From Oscillospiraceae bacterium (GTDB lineage Bacteria; Bacillota; Clostridia; Oscillospirales; Acutalibacteraceae), in contig DPOR01000013.1 of NCBI GenBank assembly GCA_003538135.1, positions 157,157 through 221,156 of the forward strand: a DNA stretch of 64,000 nt, read 5' to 3'. Every line of letters begins with the position of its first letter. Position 1 is the first letter of the stretch. Made by a program: the position numbers and the translations under genes. This document shows, in pieces, positions 7,777 through 15,305 of the stretch. The notes below the pieces were generated by a model. It saw only the letters and a list, made by a program, of their open reading frames with translations. It did no database searches and was not told where the DNA came from.

Positions 7777-9249
7777 ATGTATTTGAAAGAACTGCTTGAG
7801 GGCACTGCCGTTGCGGGCGATTATCCGCAGAGGGACATATGCGATATAGTCTACGATTCGCGCAAGGCGAAGCCGGGCACGGCGTTCGTCTGCATGAAGG
7901 GCGAGACGACCGACGGGCATAAATACGCAAAAAACGCATATGACCTCGGCTGCCGCGTATTTGTGGCGGAGACTGCGCTCGATTTACCCGATGACGCAAT
8001 CGTGCTGATGAGCGAAAACACCCGCCGCGACCTCGCACAGATGAGCATAAACTTCTTCGGTCACCCTGCCGACGAGCTTAAAATGATAGGCATAACCGGC
8101 ACAAAGGGCAAGACGAGCATAACCTATATTCTGCGCAGCGCGCTCGAAAACTGCGGCATAAAGACGGGCGTTATCGGCACCGTCGGCGCGTTTTACGGCG
8201 ACAAAAAGATACCGACCGTCAACACGACCCCCGAATCCTATGAGCTTCAGAAGATTCTGCGCGAGATGGCGGACGGCGGCTGCGAGGCGGTCTGCATGGA
8301 GGTCTCGTCCATAGGACTCAAGATGAGTCGCGTCTACGGCATTGAATTCTATGCCGGAATATTCACTAATCTTTCGCCCGACCATATCGGCGGAAAAGAG
8401 CATAAGACCTTTGAAGAATACGCCTATTGGAAAAAGCAGCTCTATGTTCACAGCGGCTTCACCGTCGCCAACCGGGACGATGCGTTTTTTGACGATATCG
8501 CCGCCGCGTCAAAGGGCGAGGTGATAAGCTACGGCCTCGACGAAAAATGCGATTACTATGCGGAGAATATAAATCCGCTGCGCCGCCCGGGTTTTCTCGG
8601 TATAGAGTTCGACTGCAAGAGTAAATTCGATGCCCCGTGGCACGCGCAGGTCAGTATGCCCGGCTTTTTCAGCGTCTACAACGTCCTGGCTTCCGTCGCA
8701 CTTCTGCGCAAAATGGGCGTTCCGGTCGAAAAAATGCGCGAGGCGTTTGCTCACGTCAGTATAGAGGGCAGGATGCAGCTCGTTCATGTCAGCGACGATT
8801 ACAGCGTCATTATCGACTATGCGCACAACGGTCTGAGCATGGAAAATGTTATCGAGACAGTCCGCGACTATAAGCCCAACCGTATTGTTGCGCTTTTCGG
8901 CTCAACGGGCAACAAGGCAACAGTCCGCAGGCAGGAGCTCGGTCTTGTCAGCGCAAGGATGTGCGATTTTATCATAATCACGAGCGACGATCCGGACTTT
9001 GAGGACCCCGATGCGATAATCGACGAGATAGCCGGATGGGTCGAAAAAGGCGGCGGAGCGGGCAAATATGTCAAGATAACCGACCGAGCCGAGGCAATAG
9101 AATATGCCCTCGACCATATGCGGAAAGGGGATATACTCCTTCTGCTCGGCAAAGGGCATGAGCACTTTATGAAAGTTAAAGGCGAAAAAATATATTTCAA
9201 TGAGCTTGAATGTATAGAGAACTACAAGAAAAAGCACGGAATGAAATAA
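7777..9249 (+). CDS. murE: MurE-type UDP-MurNAc-peptide ligase
   Basis: A 490-residue Mur ligase. The N-terminal UDP-MurNAc-binding domain includes DIVYDSRKAKPGTAFVC. The central ATPase domain has GITGTKGKTSITY (P-loop, residues ~108-120), NTTPES and the catalytic Glu region MEVSSIGL. The C-terminal ligase domain includes IDYAHN and FGSTGNKA. It would add the third stem-peptide amino acid to UDP-MurNAc-L-Ala-D-Glu in the cytoplasm. Where diaminopimelate-specific MurE has D-N-P-R, this protein has SDDPDFEDP, so the added amino acid cannot be assumed to be diaminopimelate. It sits 20 bp behind lacZ rather than in a division/cell-wall cluster and could be a paralogue. Confidence 0.85.
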   Translation: MYLKELLEGTAVAGDYPQRDICDIVYDSRKAKPGTAFVCMKGETTDGHKYAKNAYDLGCRVFVAETALDLPDDAIVLMSENTRRDLAQMSINFFGHPADELKMIGITGTKGKTSITYILRSALENCGIKTGVIGTVGAFYGDKKIPTVNTTPESYELQKILREMADGGCEAVCMEVSSIGLKMSRVYGIEFYAGIFTNLSPDHIGGKEHKTFEEYAYWKKQLYVHSGFTVANRDDAFFDDIAAASKGEVISYGLDEKCDYYAENINPLRRPGFLGIEFDCKSKFDAPWHAQVSMPGFFSVYNVLASVALLRKMGVPVEKMREAFAHVSIEGRMQLVHVSDDYSVIIDYAHNGLSMENVIETVRDYKPNRIVALFGSTGNKATVRRQELGLVSARMCDFIIITSDDPDFEDPDAIIDEIAGWVEKGGGAGKYVKITDRAEAIEYALDHMRKGDILLLLGKGHEHFMKVKGEKIYFNELECIENYKKKHGMK

Positions 9250-9276
9250 CTTTTAAAAGCCGTAAAAATACGCAAA

Positions 9277-9304
9277 GACCCCGGAGAGTATTCCCTCCGG
9301 GGTC
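9277..9304 (+). terminator. Bidirectional terminator between murE and hsp20
   Basis: A perfect 10-bp stem, GACCCCGGAG / CTCCGGGGTC, with a short loop and T-rich flanks on both sides, between converging genes. Confidence 0.85.
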
Positions 9305-9316
9305 GCTTTCTTTGTA

Positions 9317-9751
9317 TCAGCCGATGTCGATTCTTCTCGATGTCGGCACGTTTTCTTCCTTCTTGGGCATTGTCAGGGTCAGAACGCCGTCCTTGTATTC
9401 GCCGGTGATATCATCGGTCTTGACGGACGATACGTCAAAGCTCCTGCTGAACGAGCCGTAAGACCTCTCGCGGCGGACGAAGTTACCCTTGTCGTCCTTC
9501 TTCTCGCTCTCGCTGTTGCGCTCTGCGCTGATGGTCAGGTAGCCGTCCTCGATGTCGACGTGAATGTCCTCTTTCTTGAAGCCGGGCAGATCCGCCTCGA
9601 GCACATATTCCTTGCCGTTGTCCTTTATATCGGTCTTGAAGTCCGCTGCGGCCATGTCGCCCCAGAAGCTCTTCTCGAAGTTATCCATATCTCTGAAAGG
9701 ATTAAAGAGTGCACGCTGATGTCTGCGTTCATAAGGTGTAAGTTCAAACAT
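9317..9751 (-). CDS. Hsp20/alpha-crystallin family small heat-shock protein
   Basis: A 144-residue ATP-independent holdase chaperone. The alpha-crystallin domain spans ~40-135: TDIKDNGKEYVLEADLPGF, DIHVDIEDGYLTISAER and the conserved A/G-x-L-x-N-like segment YKDGVLTLTMPKKE. The start is ATG 9751, with GGAGG seven bases upstream; the in-frame ATG at 9787 has no ribosome-binding site. A perfect CIRCE operator lies 192 bp upstream, so HrcA control is expected. The long leader between them contains two hairpins. Confidence 0.93.
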   Translation of the reverse strand: MFELTPYERRHQRALFNPFRDMDNFEKSFWGDMAAADFKTDIKDNGKEYVLEADLPGFKKEDIHVDIEDGYLTISAERNSESEKKDDKGNFVRRERSYGSFSRSFDVSSVKTDDITGEYKDGVLTLTMPKKEENVPTSRRIDIG

Positions 9752-9821
9752 AATTGATTCCTCCGTTTGTTGTGTATTGATATTCATAATGAAGTGTCTG
9801 TTTTATTTATCTGACTGCTCT

Positions 9822-9871
9822 CCGATTTCCATCGGACTCACTCTCTTTCTTCTCCGGGGGCTCTTGCTCCC
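9822..9871 (-). promoter_or_regulatory. Structured 5' leader of hsp20
   Basis: On the minus strand the leader can form a GGGAGC/GCCCCC-type hairpin (9856-9871) and CCGAT-GGAA-ATCGG (9822-9835) between the CIRCE site and the start codon. Function is unknown; an RNA thermosensor is one possibility, but neither hairpin sequesters the ribosome-binding site. Confidence 0.3.
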
Positions 9872-9942
9872 TTCGTTTGATTATATAATATCCCCGCTTT
9901 GTTAAAAAAAAATACATTGGATTGTGAACAAATTGTAAATCA

Positions 9943-9969
9943 TTAGCACTCTAATATATCGAGTGCTAA
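9943..9969. promoter_or_regulatory. CIRCE operator (HrcA site)
   Basis: TTAGCACTC, 9-bp spacer, GAGTGCTAA: an exact match to the CIRCE inverted repeat. It lies between divergent hsp20 (minus) and the sipL-like gene (plus). A possible minus-strand promoter, TTTACA-17-TGTATT, directly follows it, which points to hsp20 as the target. Confidence 0.92.
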
Positions 9970-10063
9970 AACGCGCTTAAAAACGTCCCGCAGGTTTTTA
10001 TCATACGCGGAACACGGGGAGAATATAAATGCATTGACATTTTCTGTTAAGGAGAGGAATGCG

Positions 10064-11581
10064 ATGCAAATCAACGTTATAACGCAGTCGGTCGGCGTCG
10101 AGGAGACGCTCGGTGCCTGCACTGCGGAACAGCCGATAGATGCCGATATAACCCTGCCGGATTATTGTCCGGACATAAGGCGCGTGCTCAAGTGCCTTGT
10201 TACTCCGCGCATAACCGCCGTTCAGACCGCAGGCGACAGGGCGACGGCGGACGGCTCTGCGGGCGTGTGCGTCATCTATACCGACGAGCAGGGAAACGTC
10301 TGCTGTTTTGAGCAGACCTACCCGTTCTCGAAGTATGCCGAGCTCAAGGGTGCGGACGAAAACTGCTGTGTGAATGTGCGAGCCTATACCCAGTACGCAA
10401 ACTGCCGCGCCGTCAGCCCGCGAAGGCTCGATATTCATGCCGTGGTCAGCGTGGCGTTTTGCATATCGGGAGTGAAGCAGGAGGAGATAATAACCGGTGC
10501 CGAGGGCGCGGGGATACAGCTCAGATGCTGCGACAGCCGCACAGCGAGCCTTATCGCCTGCACGGAAACTGCGTTTCCCATGAGCGAGACCGTGCCCCTG
10601 CCCGAGGGCGACCCCGCCGTGTCCAATGTGCTCAGCGCACAGGCGGCGGCGCTCGCGCAGGAGATAAAGGTTATCAGCAACAAGCTTCTTGTAAAAGGCG
10701 AGCTTACCGTCAGCGCCGTCTGCCGAGGCGAGAACGGCGAAATATTCGGCTTCGGCCACTCCATGCCGATAAGCCAGATAATCAACCTTGAGGGTATAGA
10801 CGAGGACTGCATCTGCTGCGTGTCGCTGCCCGTCACCTCTCTCGAGGTTCTGCCGAAGGCGGATCAGGCGGGTGACAACAGACTTATTGATATCAGCGTG
10901 CGCGTTGGCGCGGGGGTCAAGGCCTATAGGGAAATGAGCCTGCCTGTTGTCACCGACGCCTATTCCGTATGCTGCAACCTCGAGACTAAGAGCCGCAATA
11001 TAGACTTCTCCGTTATTGCCGACAGATTCAGCGATACTTTTACCTGCCGCAGCACGCAGGATTTGCCGGAGGCAAAGCAGATTTTAGCCCTCTGGTGCTC
11101 CGACCTTTCAAAGAGCGTATCGCAGGACTCCGACGGAGTGATAATTTCGGGCGAGCTGACGCTTCACTTTCTCTATTCCGATGCCGAGGAGCAGCCCTGC
11201 TATGCTCAGCGGCAGGCGAGCTATGAATACCGTCGCTCCGTCAGAAAATACGGAGAGCTCAGTCTGTCTCCGTGTATCGAGATAACCGCCGCGAGCGCCG
11301 CGTGTGCCTCGGGCAGCGCCGAGGTGCGGGTCGAAATGCATATTTCCGGCTGCATCTTCGACAGCGTCCGCCGCAAGACAGTCACCTCGATAGAGTGCGC
11401 CGACACCGAAAGCAAAAAAGCGGGCGGCGCCGCGCTGACCGTCTATTTTGCCGACGCGGGCGAGGAAATTTGGAATATAGCGAGGCGTTATAACACTACC
11501 GTGGAAGCGGTGGAGCAGGAAAACGGAATAACGGGCGAGACGGTGGCGCAGAAATGTATGCTGCTGATACCCGGAGTCTGA
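10064..11581 (+). CDS. sipL: SPOCS (DUF3794)/LysM protein, SipL-type SpoIVA partner
   Basis: A 505-residue protein with repeated SPOCS/DUF3794 segments. The N-terminal one contains ADITLPDYCPDIRRVLKC, and related ones lie near ~170-260 and ~320-440. A C-terminal LysM domain (~455-505) contains YFADAGEEIWNIARRYNTT and ends in LLIPGV. This matches SipL of Clostridioides difficile, whose LysM domain binds SpoIVA at the forespore surface. SpoIVA is the very next gene, 12 bp downstream. The start is ATG 10064, with AAGGAG upstream; the in-frame 10034 codon has none. Mother-cell sigma-E control is expected, but I could not identify the promoter. Confidence 0.9.
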   Translation: MQINVITQSVGVEETLGACTAEQPIDADITLPDYCPDIRRVLKCLVTPRITAVQTAGDRATADGSAGVCVIYTDEQGNVCCFEQTYPFSKYAELKGADENCCVNVRAYTQYANCRAVSPRRLDIHAVVSVAFCISGVKQEEIITGAEGAGIQLRCCDSRTASLIACTETAFPMSETVPLPEGDPAVSNVLSAQAAALAQEIKVISNKLLVKGELTVSAVCRGENGEIFGFGHSMPISQIINLEGIDEDCICCVSLPVTSLEVLPKADQAGDNRLIDISVRVGAGVKAYREMSLPVVTDAYSVCCNLETKSRNIDFSVIADRFSDTFTCRSTQDLPEAKQILALWCSDLSKSVSQDSDGVIISGELTLHFLYSDAEEQPCYAQRQASYEYRRSVRKYGELSLSPCIEITAASAACASGSAEVRVEMHISGCIFDSVRRKTVTSIECADTESKKAGGAALTVYFADAGEEIWNIARRYNTTVEAVEQENGITGETVAQKCMLLIPGV

Positions 11582-11593
11582 GGAGGGATAACC

Positions 11594-13072
11594 GTGCAGG
11601 AGAGAAATATTTACAGCGATATAGCAAAGCGCACCCAGGGCGATATATATATCGGAGTCGTCGGCCCTGTCAGAACCGGAAAATCCACATTTATAAAGCG
11701 CTTCATGGACACCCTTGTGCTGCCCAATATCGAGGCTCAGAGCGTGCGCGAGCGGGCGGTCGACGAGCTTCCGCAGTCCGCCGCCGGGCGTACCATAATG
11801 ACCACCGAGCCGAAATTTATCCCGGAAAATGCCGTCGAAATTTCGCTCCCGTCCGAAGCGACATTTCGCGTGCGGCTCATTGACTGCGTGGGCTATATCG
11901 TCCCGAGCTCTTTAGGCTATATCGAGGGCGAGAGCCCTAGAATGGTTAAGACCCCGTGGTTTGAGCACGAGATACCGTTCAATATGGCGGCGGAGATAGG
12001 CACGCAAAAAGTTATCAGCGAGCATTCGACGATAGGGCTTGTCGTCACCACCGACGGCTCGATAAGCGAGATACCGCGCAGCGAGTACGAGGAGGCGGAG
12101 GGCAGAGTAATATCCGAACTAAAGGGACTCAAGAAGCCGTTTGTCGTCCTGCTGAACAGCACGAAGCCCGAAGCCGATGAGACAAAAAGCATGGCGGCCT
12201 CGCTGACCGATAAATACGGCGTGCCCGTCATGCCCGTCAACTGCCTTGAGATAGACGAGGGGGAGATAAAGGAGATACTCACGCAGGTGCTCTTTGAGTT
12301 TCCCGTCAAGGAGGTAAGTGTCGGTCTGCCGGGCTGGGCGATGACCCTCGGCCGCGAGCATTGGCTGCGCTCGGGGCTCTGCGGCGCGGTGAGCGAGGCG
12401 GCGAAGAATCTCCGCACTCTCCGCGATGTAAAACACTTAGCCGAGGATATCTGCTCTTGCGAATATGTGACGGGTGCGAAGATAGCCAAGATGGATTTGT
12501 CCTGCGGTGCGGCGCGGATAGAGGCGCAGATAGACGGAAGTCTGTTCTATAAGATACTCGCCGAGGAGACGGGGCTCGATATCTCTGATGAGCAGGATTT
12601 GATGAGCTGTATGCGAGAGCTTGCCGCCGTGCGCCGCGAATATGAGCGGCTCAAGGGCGCACTCGACGAGGTCGAGGCGACGGGCTACGGAATAGTTATG
12701 CCGTCGCTCGATGAGCTGAGCCTCGAGGAGCCTGAGATAATGCGTCAGGGCGGCAGATACGGCGTGCGTCTGCGCGCCTCCGCTCCGTCGATACACATGA
12801 TGAAGGCTAATATAACAACCGAGGTCGCGCCGATAGTCGGCTCGGAATCCCAGTCCGAGGAGCTTGTAAACTATATGCTCAAGGAGTTCGAGGAAGACCC
12901 GACAAAGATATGGGAGTCGAATATCTTCGGCAAATCCCTGCATGAGCTTGTCAACGAGGGACTGCACAACAAGCTCTACCGAATGCCCGCCGCGGCGCGC
13001 ATGAAATTACAGGAGACGCTCGAAAAGGTCATAAACGAGGGCTGCAGCGGTCTTATCTGCATCATTCTTTAA
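11594..13072 (+). CDS. spoIVA: Stage IV sporulation protein A, coat-assembly ATPase
   Basis: A 492-residue SpoIVA. It has an N-terminal TRAFAC-type ATPase domain with Walker A GPVRTGKSTFIKRF (residues ~20-33), a Walker B-like RLIDCVGY, and a C-terminal coiled/compact region ending in a hydrophobic tail (GCSGLICIIL) used for anchoring. SpoIVA polymerises on the outer forespore membrane with ATP hydrolysis to found the spore coat. The start is GTG 11594, with GAGGAGGG upstream. It forms an operon with the SipL-type gene before it and is followed by a terminator. Confidence 0.97.
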   Translation: MQERNIYSDIAKRTQGDIYIGVVGPVRTGKSTFIKRFMDTLVLPNIEAQSVRERAVDELPQSAAGRTIMTTEPKFIPENAVEISLPSEATFRVRLIDCVGYIVPSSLGYIEGESPRMVKTPWFEHEIPFNMAAEIGTQKVISEHSTIGLVVTTDGSISEIPRSEYEEAEGRVISELKGLKKPFVVLLNSTKPEADETKSMAASLTDKYGVPVMPVNCLEIDEGEIKEILTQVLFEFPVKEVSVGLPGWAMTLGREHWLRSGLCGAVSEAAKNLRTLRDVKHLAEDICSCEYVTGAKIAKMDLSCGAARIEAQIDGSLFYKILAEETGLDISDEQDLMSCMRELAAVRREYERLKGALDEVEATGYGIVMPSLDELSLEEPEIMRQGGRYGVRLRASAPSIHMMKANITTEVAPIVGSESQSEELVNYMLKEFEEDPTKIWESNIFGKSLHELVNEGLHNKLYRMPAAARMKLQETLEKVINEGCSGLICIIL

Positions 13073-13077
13073 AACTT

Positions 13078-13106
13078 ATCGGCTGTGCACATAAAGCACG
13101 GCCGAT
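13078..13106 (+). terminator. Terminator of sipL-spoIVA
   Basis: ATCGGC-T-GTGC ... GCAC-G-GCCGAT hairpin followed by ATTTTTTA, starting just past the spoIVA stop. Confidence 0.85.
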
Positions 13107-13123
13107 ATTTTTTATTTAAGCTC

Positions 13124-13153
13124 TTGACACAAACAAATGTTCTATAGTATAAT
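13124..13153 (+). promoter_or_regulatory. Strong SigA promoter of the radical-SAM repair pair
   Basis: TTGACA (13124-13129), 18-bp spacer, TATAAT (13148-13153). It is bracketed by two LexA-like boxes. Confidence 0.85.
13130..13143. promoter_or_regulatory. LexA (SOS) box 1, in the -35/-10 spacer
   Basis: CAAACAAATGTTCT; the core AAAC-N4-GTTC has one mismatch to the Gram-positive GAAC-N4-GTTC consensus. It lies between the promoter elements. Confidence 0.6.
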
Positions 13154-13158
13154 ACATA

Positions 13159-13172
13159 CGAACAAATGTTTG
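13159..13172. promoter_or_regulatory. LexA (SOS) box 2, over the transcription start
   Basis: CGAACAAATGTTTG, close to the Gram-positive CGAAC-RNRY-GTTYG form. It shares AACAAATGTT with box 1 and lies just after the -10 element, a repressing position. Confidence 0.75.
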
Positions 13173-13187
13173 AAATCTGGTGAGAGC

Positions 13188-14492
13188 GTGGATCTGTTTG
13201 ACAAGCTGGAGATACTTTCCGATTCGGCGAAATACGACGTCGCCTGCACGAGCAGCGGAACGGACCGCGCCTCGGGCGGCGAGGGGATAGGCAACGCCGC
13301 CGCGTGCGGTATATGCCACAGCTTCGCCGCCGACGGCAGATGCATATCCCTGCTGAAGGTTCTCATGAGCAACGCCTGCATCTTTGACTGCAAATACTGC
13401 GTCAACCGCGTCTCGAACGACGTGCGCCGCGCGACCTTTACTCCGCGCGAGCTTGCGGAGCTTACGATAAATTTTTACCGCCGCAATTATATCGAGGGAC
13501 TTTTTCTCTCGTCCGCCGTCGTCGGCAGCCCCGATTATACCTGCGAGCGTATGATAGAGACGCTGCGCATCCTGCGCGAGGAATACAGATTCGGCGGATA
13601 TATCCACGCAAAAGCCATCCCCGGCGCGGACAACGCGCTGATAACCCGTCTGGGTATGCTCGCGGACAGAATGAGCGTCAATATAGAATTGCCGTCAAAC
13701 AGCAGTCTGCAGCTTCTCGCGCCTGATAAGACAAAGGAATCTATACTCCGCCCCATGGGGCTTATTACAAATAAGATAAAGGAGAGCTCGGCGGAGCTTG
13801 TCAAATATAAGCACGCGCCGCGCTTCGCCTCCGGCGGTCAGAGCACTCAGCTCATAGTCGGCGCAACGCCGGACAGCGATTACAAAATAATGTCGCTCTC
13901 CGCCGCACTCTATAAGAAATACGAGCTCAAGCGCGTGTTCTATTCGGCTTATATCCCCGTAGTCGAAAATCCGCTTCTGCCCGCAAAGACGACCGAGCCG
14001 CCGCTCCTGCGCGAGCACAGGCTATATCAGGCCGACTGGCTTCTGCGCTTTTACGGCTTCGACGCAAATGAATTGCTCGATGAAAAGCATCCGTTTTTGA
14101 ACCCCTATGTAGACCCGAAATGCAATTGGGCGCTCAATCATATGGAGCTGTTTCCGCTTGAAATAAACCGCGCAACAAGGGAAGAACTGCTGAGAATACC
14201 GGGCGTCGGCGTGAAGAGCGTTCAGCGGATTTTGACTGCTCGCCGCGTCTCGCCGCTGAGCTTCGAGGATCTCAAAAAGCTCGGTGTGGTGCTCAAACGC
14301 GCCCAATATTTCATAACCTGCAAGGGCAAATATTCGGCGGGGCTCAACGTGAATCCCGACAGAGTTTTAAACTCGCTTATTTCCGAGCGGTGCCGGTCGC
14401 TTCTGCCGAATGTGCAGGGCGAGCAGCTGAGCCTGTTCGACAATATGATAACAAGAGAGGATGTAGTACAATGTCTGCACGGTCAGATGTAA
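13188..14492 (+). CDS. Putative DNA modification/repair radical SAM protein (UDG-linked)
   Basis: A 434-residue radical SAM enzyme. The [4Fe-4S] cluster motif C-x3-C-x2-C is in NACIFDCKYCVNR (~residues 62-74), followed by the SAM-barrel, and near the C-terminus a helix-hairpin-helix DNA-binding motif, RIPGVGVKSVQRIL (~335-350). The family is paired in many Firmicutes with the DUF4130/UDG-like gene, as here, where the genes overlap by 22 bp. The reaction is not established. The start is GTG 13188, which gives the conserved N-terminus VDLFDKLEIL; the longer frame runs through the promoter. Two LexA-like boxes suggest SOS induction. Confidence 0.9.
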   Translation: MDLFDKLEILSDSAKYDVACTSSGTDRASGGEGIGNAAACGICHSFAADGRCISLLKVLMSNACIFDCKYCVNRVSNDVRRATFTPRELAELTINFYRRNYIEGLFLSSAVVGSPDYTCERMIETLRILREEYRFGGYIHAKAIPGADNALITRLGMLADRMSVNIELPSNSSLQLLAPDKTKESILRPMGLITNKIKESSAELVKYKHAPRFASGGQSTQLIVGATPDSDYKIMSLSAALYKKYELKRVFYSAYIPVVENPLLPAKTTEPPLLREHRLYQADWLLRFYGFDANELLDEKHPFLNPYVDPKCNWALNHMELFPLEINRATREELLRIPGVGVKSVQRILTARRVSPLSFEDLKKLGVVLKRAQYFITCKGKYSAGLNVNPDRVLNSLISERCRSLLPNVQGEQLSLFDNMITREDVVQCLHGQM

Positions 14493-15265
14493 TATATGTA
14501 TACGACGGCTCGTTCGAGGGGCTTTTGACAGCCGTTTTCGAGAGCTTTGAGAGCCGCGAGCTGCCGTGTTCTATAGTCGCGGAGGATGAGTTCGTGCCGA
14601 CGCTATTTTCTTCAAAAACCGTTGACACCGACCCGCAAAAGGCGGACAGAGTGCGCCGCGGGCTCAAAAAAGTAGGCGCGGATGTCTGGAACACTGTGCG
14701 CCTCGGCTATCTCACTTGTCTTGAGGACAGGGGCACGCTTATCAATGATTTTGTGCACATGGCGATGCACTACGGCGCGGGCGTTCTGCGTATGCTCGCA
14801 GACGGCACCGTTTCGCGTCTGACAAAAGCCGTCCGCGCCCTCAAGCAGGAGAGCCATAAATACGCGGGCTTCGTCCGCTTCAGCATAAGCGAGGATAACA
14901 CCCTGACTGCCGTAATCGAGCCGAAAAATTCCGTCCTGCCTCTGCTCGCGCCGCATTTTTGCGACCGATACCCGAACGAATCGTTTTTGATATATGACAA
15001 GACCCATTCGCAGGCGCTCGTCTGGCACAACAGAGGGAAAACGGTTATCCACCTCGACGGCTTTGAGCAGCCGCGGGCGGGGGACGAGGAGCTGTATTTC
15101 CGCGCGCTGTGGAAGCATTTTTACGACACGGTAGCCATAGAGGCTCGTTACAATCCCCGCTGCCGCATGAGCTTTATGCCAAAGCGCTATTGGAATCAGC
15201 TCCCCGAAATGGACGAAAACAATTCAATCGACGCGGCGCGTCAAATCAAGCGAATCGGCGCATAA
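14471..15265 (+). CDS. TIGR03915/DUF4130 UDG-like putative DNA repair protein
   Basis: A 264-residue protein. It opens IYVYDGSFEGLLTAVFESF, the signature of the radical-SAM-linked DUF4130 family, and the C-terminal ~170-264 (FLIYDKTHSQALVWH ... MPKRYWNQLPEM) resembles uracil-DNA-glycosylase-fold proteins of this group. It probably acts with the overlapping upstream radical SAM enzyme on damaged or modified DNA; the chemistry is unknown. The start is ATG 14471 inside the 3' end of the upstream gene, and no other Met fits the conserved N-terminus. A terminator follows. Confidence 0.88.
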   Translation: MSARSDVIYVYDGSFEGLLTAVFESFESRELPCSIVAEDEFVPTLFSSKTVDTDPQKADRVRRGLKKVGADVWNTVRLGYLTCLEDRGTLINDFVHMAMHYGAGVLRMLADGTVSRLTKAVRALKQESHKYAGFVRFSISEDNTLTAVIEPKNSVLPLLAPHFCDRYPNESFLIYDKTHSQALVWHNRGKTVIHLDGFEQPRAGDEELYFRALWKHFYDTVAIEARYNPRCRMSFMPKRYWNQLPEMDENNSIDAARQIKRIGA

Positions 15266-15271
15266 AAAATA

Positions 15272-15296
15272 AGCAGGAACCTCTACGGCTCCTGCT
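15272..15296 (+). terminator. Bidirectional terminator between repair pair and MBL gene
   Basis: AGCAGGA...TCCTGCT stem followed by TTTTATG, between converging genes. Confidence 0.75.
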
Positions 15297-15305
15297 TTTA
15301 TGTTT

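Noticed and set aside
5699..8038. A 779-codon minus-strand open frame opposite lacZ and murE
   Set aside because: It is antisense to two strongly supported genes. Its translation is rich in Arg, Ala and Val with no motif; long antisense frames are common with this codon bias.
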